Assembly (NCBI GenBank): GCA_051453625.1 | Contig: JBOZIK010000001.1 | Coordinates: 192,076,599-192,110,047 of the forward strand | DNA: 33,449 nt | From: Welwitschia mirabilis | Taxonomy: Eukaryota; Gnetophyta; Gnetopsida; Welwitschiales | Direction of reading: 5' to 3' | Shown here: positions 31,925 through 33,449 of the stretch, piece after piece | How the letters are laid out: each line of letters starts with the position of its first letter | Position numbering within the stretch: the stretch's first letter is position 1 | Program-made: the position numbers and the translations under genes | The notes under the pieces: model-generated | Told to the model about the DNA's origin: nothing | Seen by the model: the letters and a program-made list of their open reading frames with translations, nothing else | The model's database searches: none

Positions 31925-32979
31925 TTCCCCTTAAATTCTTTTTTAAAATCTGGATCTTCTTTTTCTTTCTCTTCTTTTGCTGCCTTTTGAGTGGAGATAC
32001 AAGCTTCCTCAGAAGTACTAGCAATCTTGTACCCTATTGCAATTAGAGCCTTTTTCATGTGCCTTGTGTAAGAATCCAACCTCTTTAAGTATGAAAGAGT
32101 CTTTTCAAGAGAGGCTTGCTTAGGAGAAGGACACTTGGAGGACTTCTTAGATATGATGAAAATGTGCATGCGAGATAGAGTTTCACGCCTAATTGTAGAC
32201 ATTGGAGTTAAAGTTTCTAACTTAGGATGCAACTGAACTCTAAAATAACAATAGATAGTTGCATTTAAAATAGAGTAAGAAAGAGCCCTAGTTTTATGAT
32301 ACTCCAACTCATAGATCATATTTTTAAGCATAATGGTAGAAGCATCAATAAAATGACTAGTTCCTATCATATACAAAAAGTAAGCTCTATAGTTGAAGGT
32401 CTAATCACAATGACCCACTAGAGGTAAGAAATTGCATGAAAATACTAAATGCAAAAAGAGATACTTTAGGATAAGATAGGAGATGGAGATGGTGATTTTT
32501 TACTGAATAAACTTATCATAGAGCTCCTTGATGACCTCTGCCTTATCCTTCATGGAATCACCTAGAGGTCAAAACTCCTCATAATATCCTTTAGGAAGAT
32601 TTGTGAGAAAGGCTATGAGATTTATAGTAACCCTAATTCTTATCCCCAAAACAAGGATTATTAGGGTATAAGAGTCATCATCAAAAGAGGCATTACAATA
32701 AAACTTTCGAGTGAGGAAAGGGTAGGTTAACCTTGAAACATTAAGAAAGCAAGAGAAATCAAGTTTATTTAATAATCTTATCACATCTCTAAGTTCTCTA
32801 AGCTCCTTAGAATTAATAGGCCTTTCTTGATAGATAAGCTTTTTCTCAAACTTCTTTATGAACTTGTCCAAAGCTTCATCTAATATTCTAAAGTACAAAT
32901 ACCCTGGAACTTTTCTTGCTAGCTTTTTCTGATGTCTTTTTGAGGTACCCTCTATAATTTGAAAGCATGTGGCATGAAC
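31918..32979 (-). pseudogene. Gag-like / putative plant transposon protein, one frame with three stops
   Basis: A single minus-strand frame runs from just after a TAA at 32980-32982 to the stop at 31918, about 353 codons, interrupted by TGA (32569-32571), TAA (32500-32502) and TAG (32401-32403) without a net frameshift. The segment RLTYPFLTRKFYCNA and the later VLGIRIRVTINLIAFL-like stretch resemble the N-terminal part of the putative plant transposon protein domain (Transposase_32-like) found in many plant retroelement ORFs. The segments around FLPLVGHCD and NMIYELEYHKTRALSYS fit its C-terminal part, and a Lys/Glu-rich tail follows. There is no ATG in frame at the front; an ATG at 32973-32975 is in another frame. 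The biochemical role of this domain is not established. Family assignment is from memory and moderate in strength. Confidence 0.6.
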
Positions 32980-33109
32980 TTAAGAGGGATAGTTAGATCT
33001 AAGAGAGATAGGTGGACAAGTGTGAAGGGAAAAGTTTAGGGCTTCACAAGAGTTTATAAAGAAGGGTGATTCAGTTAGATTAAAAAAAAAATAGTTTCAC
33101 CACCTTATC

Positions 33110-33340
33110 TACCACTCTGTAACTCTAAAGGTCTGGTTAATTGAGTTATGATCCGGTTGACCCAATGAGACTCGAGTCACAAAAATTCTAGGTTCGAGTG
33201 ATTGAGTCTTTAAAATGGTTGAAATGACTAGATTCAGGTTAATTTGAAAAAGATTAGGTTACCAAATGAAAATGCGGTCAACCAACTTATTCTCTAGATC
33301 TAATAGACCGACTGCAAGATTTGGTCAACCGCCTACCTTC
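33110..33340 (+). repeat. Internal segment with LTR-like GGTTGACC / GGTCAACC phrases
   Basis: Contains GGTTAATTGAG, CCGGTTGACCC, GGTCAACCAAC, AGACCGACTG and GGTCAACCGCC, similar in style to the array inside the LTR at 30745-31150. On the minus strand it lies upstream of a TTTATAAACTC TATA-like box (about 33050-33062) and the gag-like frame, so it might be promoter-type sequence belonging to another LTR copy or to an internal leader. Confidence 0.4.
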
Positions 33341-33449
33341 AGTTAGAGGATAGAGAGATAACCCCCAGTTTGCTTTGAATTCTTAAAAAAATTATTAAAG
33401 TTTATGGGTTTTATAAAAATATTAGCAAGTTATCAATCATTGTTAATAA

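Larger units (their letters stand above)
30077..33449 (-). mobile_element. Second LTR retroelement, 3' part, cut by the window edge
   Basis: The minus strand reads, in order: an internal region with a long gag-like pseudogene, a polypurine tract, and a 3' LTR ending at a TG/CA boundary near 30077. The 5' LTR and the rest of the internal region lie beyond the window. No integrase or RT motif is present between the pseudogene and the LTR, so this may be a non-autonomous or internally deleted element. Its superfamily is uncertain: the LTR style suggests plant Copia, but no pol domain is visible to confirm it. Confidence 0.65.

Noticed and set aside
33180-33200. GGTTCGAGTG segment resembling a tRNA T-arm
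   Set aside because: No acceptor, D-arm or anticodon arm could be placed around it; it is part of the LTR-like phrase region.
1-33449. CRISPR array, rRNA, tRNA or organelle-derived insertion
   Set aside because: No regular spaced repeats, no conserved rRNA or tRNA segments, and no plastid or mitochondrial gene sequence was recognised on either strand.

Overview
The window looks like nuclear DNA of a flowering plant. It is about 33 kb of AT-rich, repeat-dense sequence carrying one clearly intact protein gene and several decayed retroelements. The evidence for a plant is a spliced NPF/NRT1-PTR family transporter with short GT-AG introns, a Copia LTR element with a near-iMet primer-binding site, an L1-type LINE whose reading frame ends in a zf-RVT motif, and a large LTR with the polypurine/CCCC features common in angiosperm elements. 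The transporter's GC-rich codons sit in an AT-rich background, which would suit a monocot-like genome, but the species cannot be fixed from this sequence. The assembly has seven runs of N. Three of the four runs that are exactly 100 N long have the same 39-77 bp on both sides, so those are probably contig overlaps that were never merged.

Layout. 1-2002: AT-rich sequence without genes plus a 605-N gap. 2003 to about 8885: an old Copia element on the minus strand. It has two recognisable LTR ends and a primer-binding site, with remains of protease, GAG-pre-integrase and integrase; the reverse transcriptase is missing. 9628 to about 12660: a plus-strand L1-type LINE fossil with a degenerate RT, lost catalytic aspartates and a zf-RVT motif. 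12661-15320: no gene, but a 34-bp tandem duplication, a palindrome cluster and a GC-raised island at about 14620-15010. 15321-15440: an LTR-like scrap. 15805-18930: promoter, four-exon coding region and 3' end of an NPF3-type transporter, the only confident functional gene.

18931-22948 holds no gene I can support. 22949-23657 is promoter-like: dense TGACG and W-box motifs, TATA-like boxes and two very small ORFs, but no normal gene. 24538-26400 contains degenerate tandem repeats and a 42-codon GC-raised ORF. 26400-30076 is featureless apart from a possible Gypsy-type LTR edge near 28583. From 30077 to the window end lies a second LTR element on the minus strand, cut by the window. Its 3' LTR is at 30077-31361, followed by a polypurine tract and an internal gag-like/plant-transposon-domain reading frame that stays in one frame for about 1.06 kb despite three stop codons.

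No gene cluster or operon-like system is visible. The best leads are the transporter's long N-terminus with an acidic di-leucine motif, its start codon placed exactly at an exon boundary, the promoter-like island near 23.1-23.6 kb, and the second LTR element with its repeated TTGACCCCT-type phrases. I did not find a convincing new biological system.
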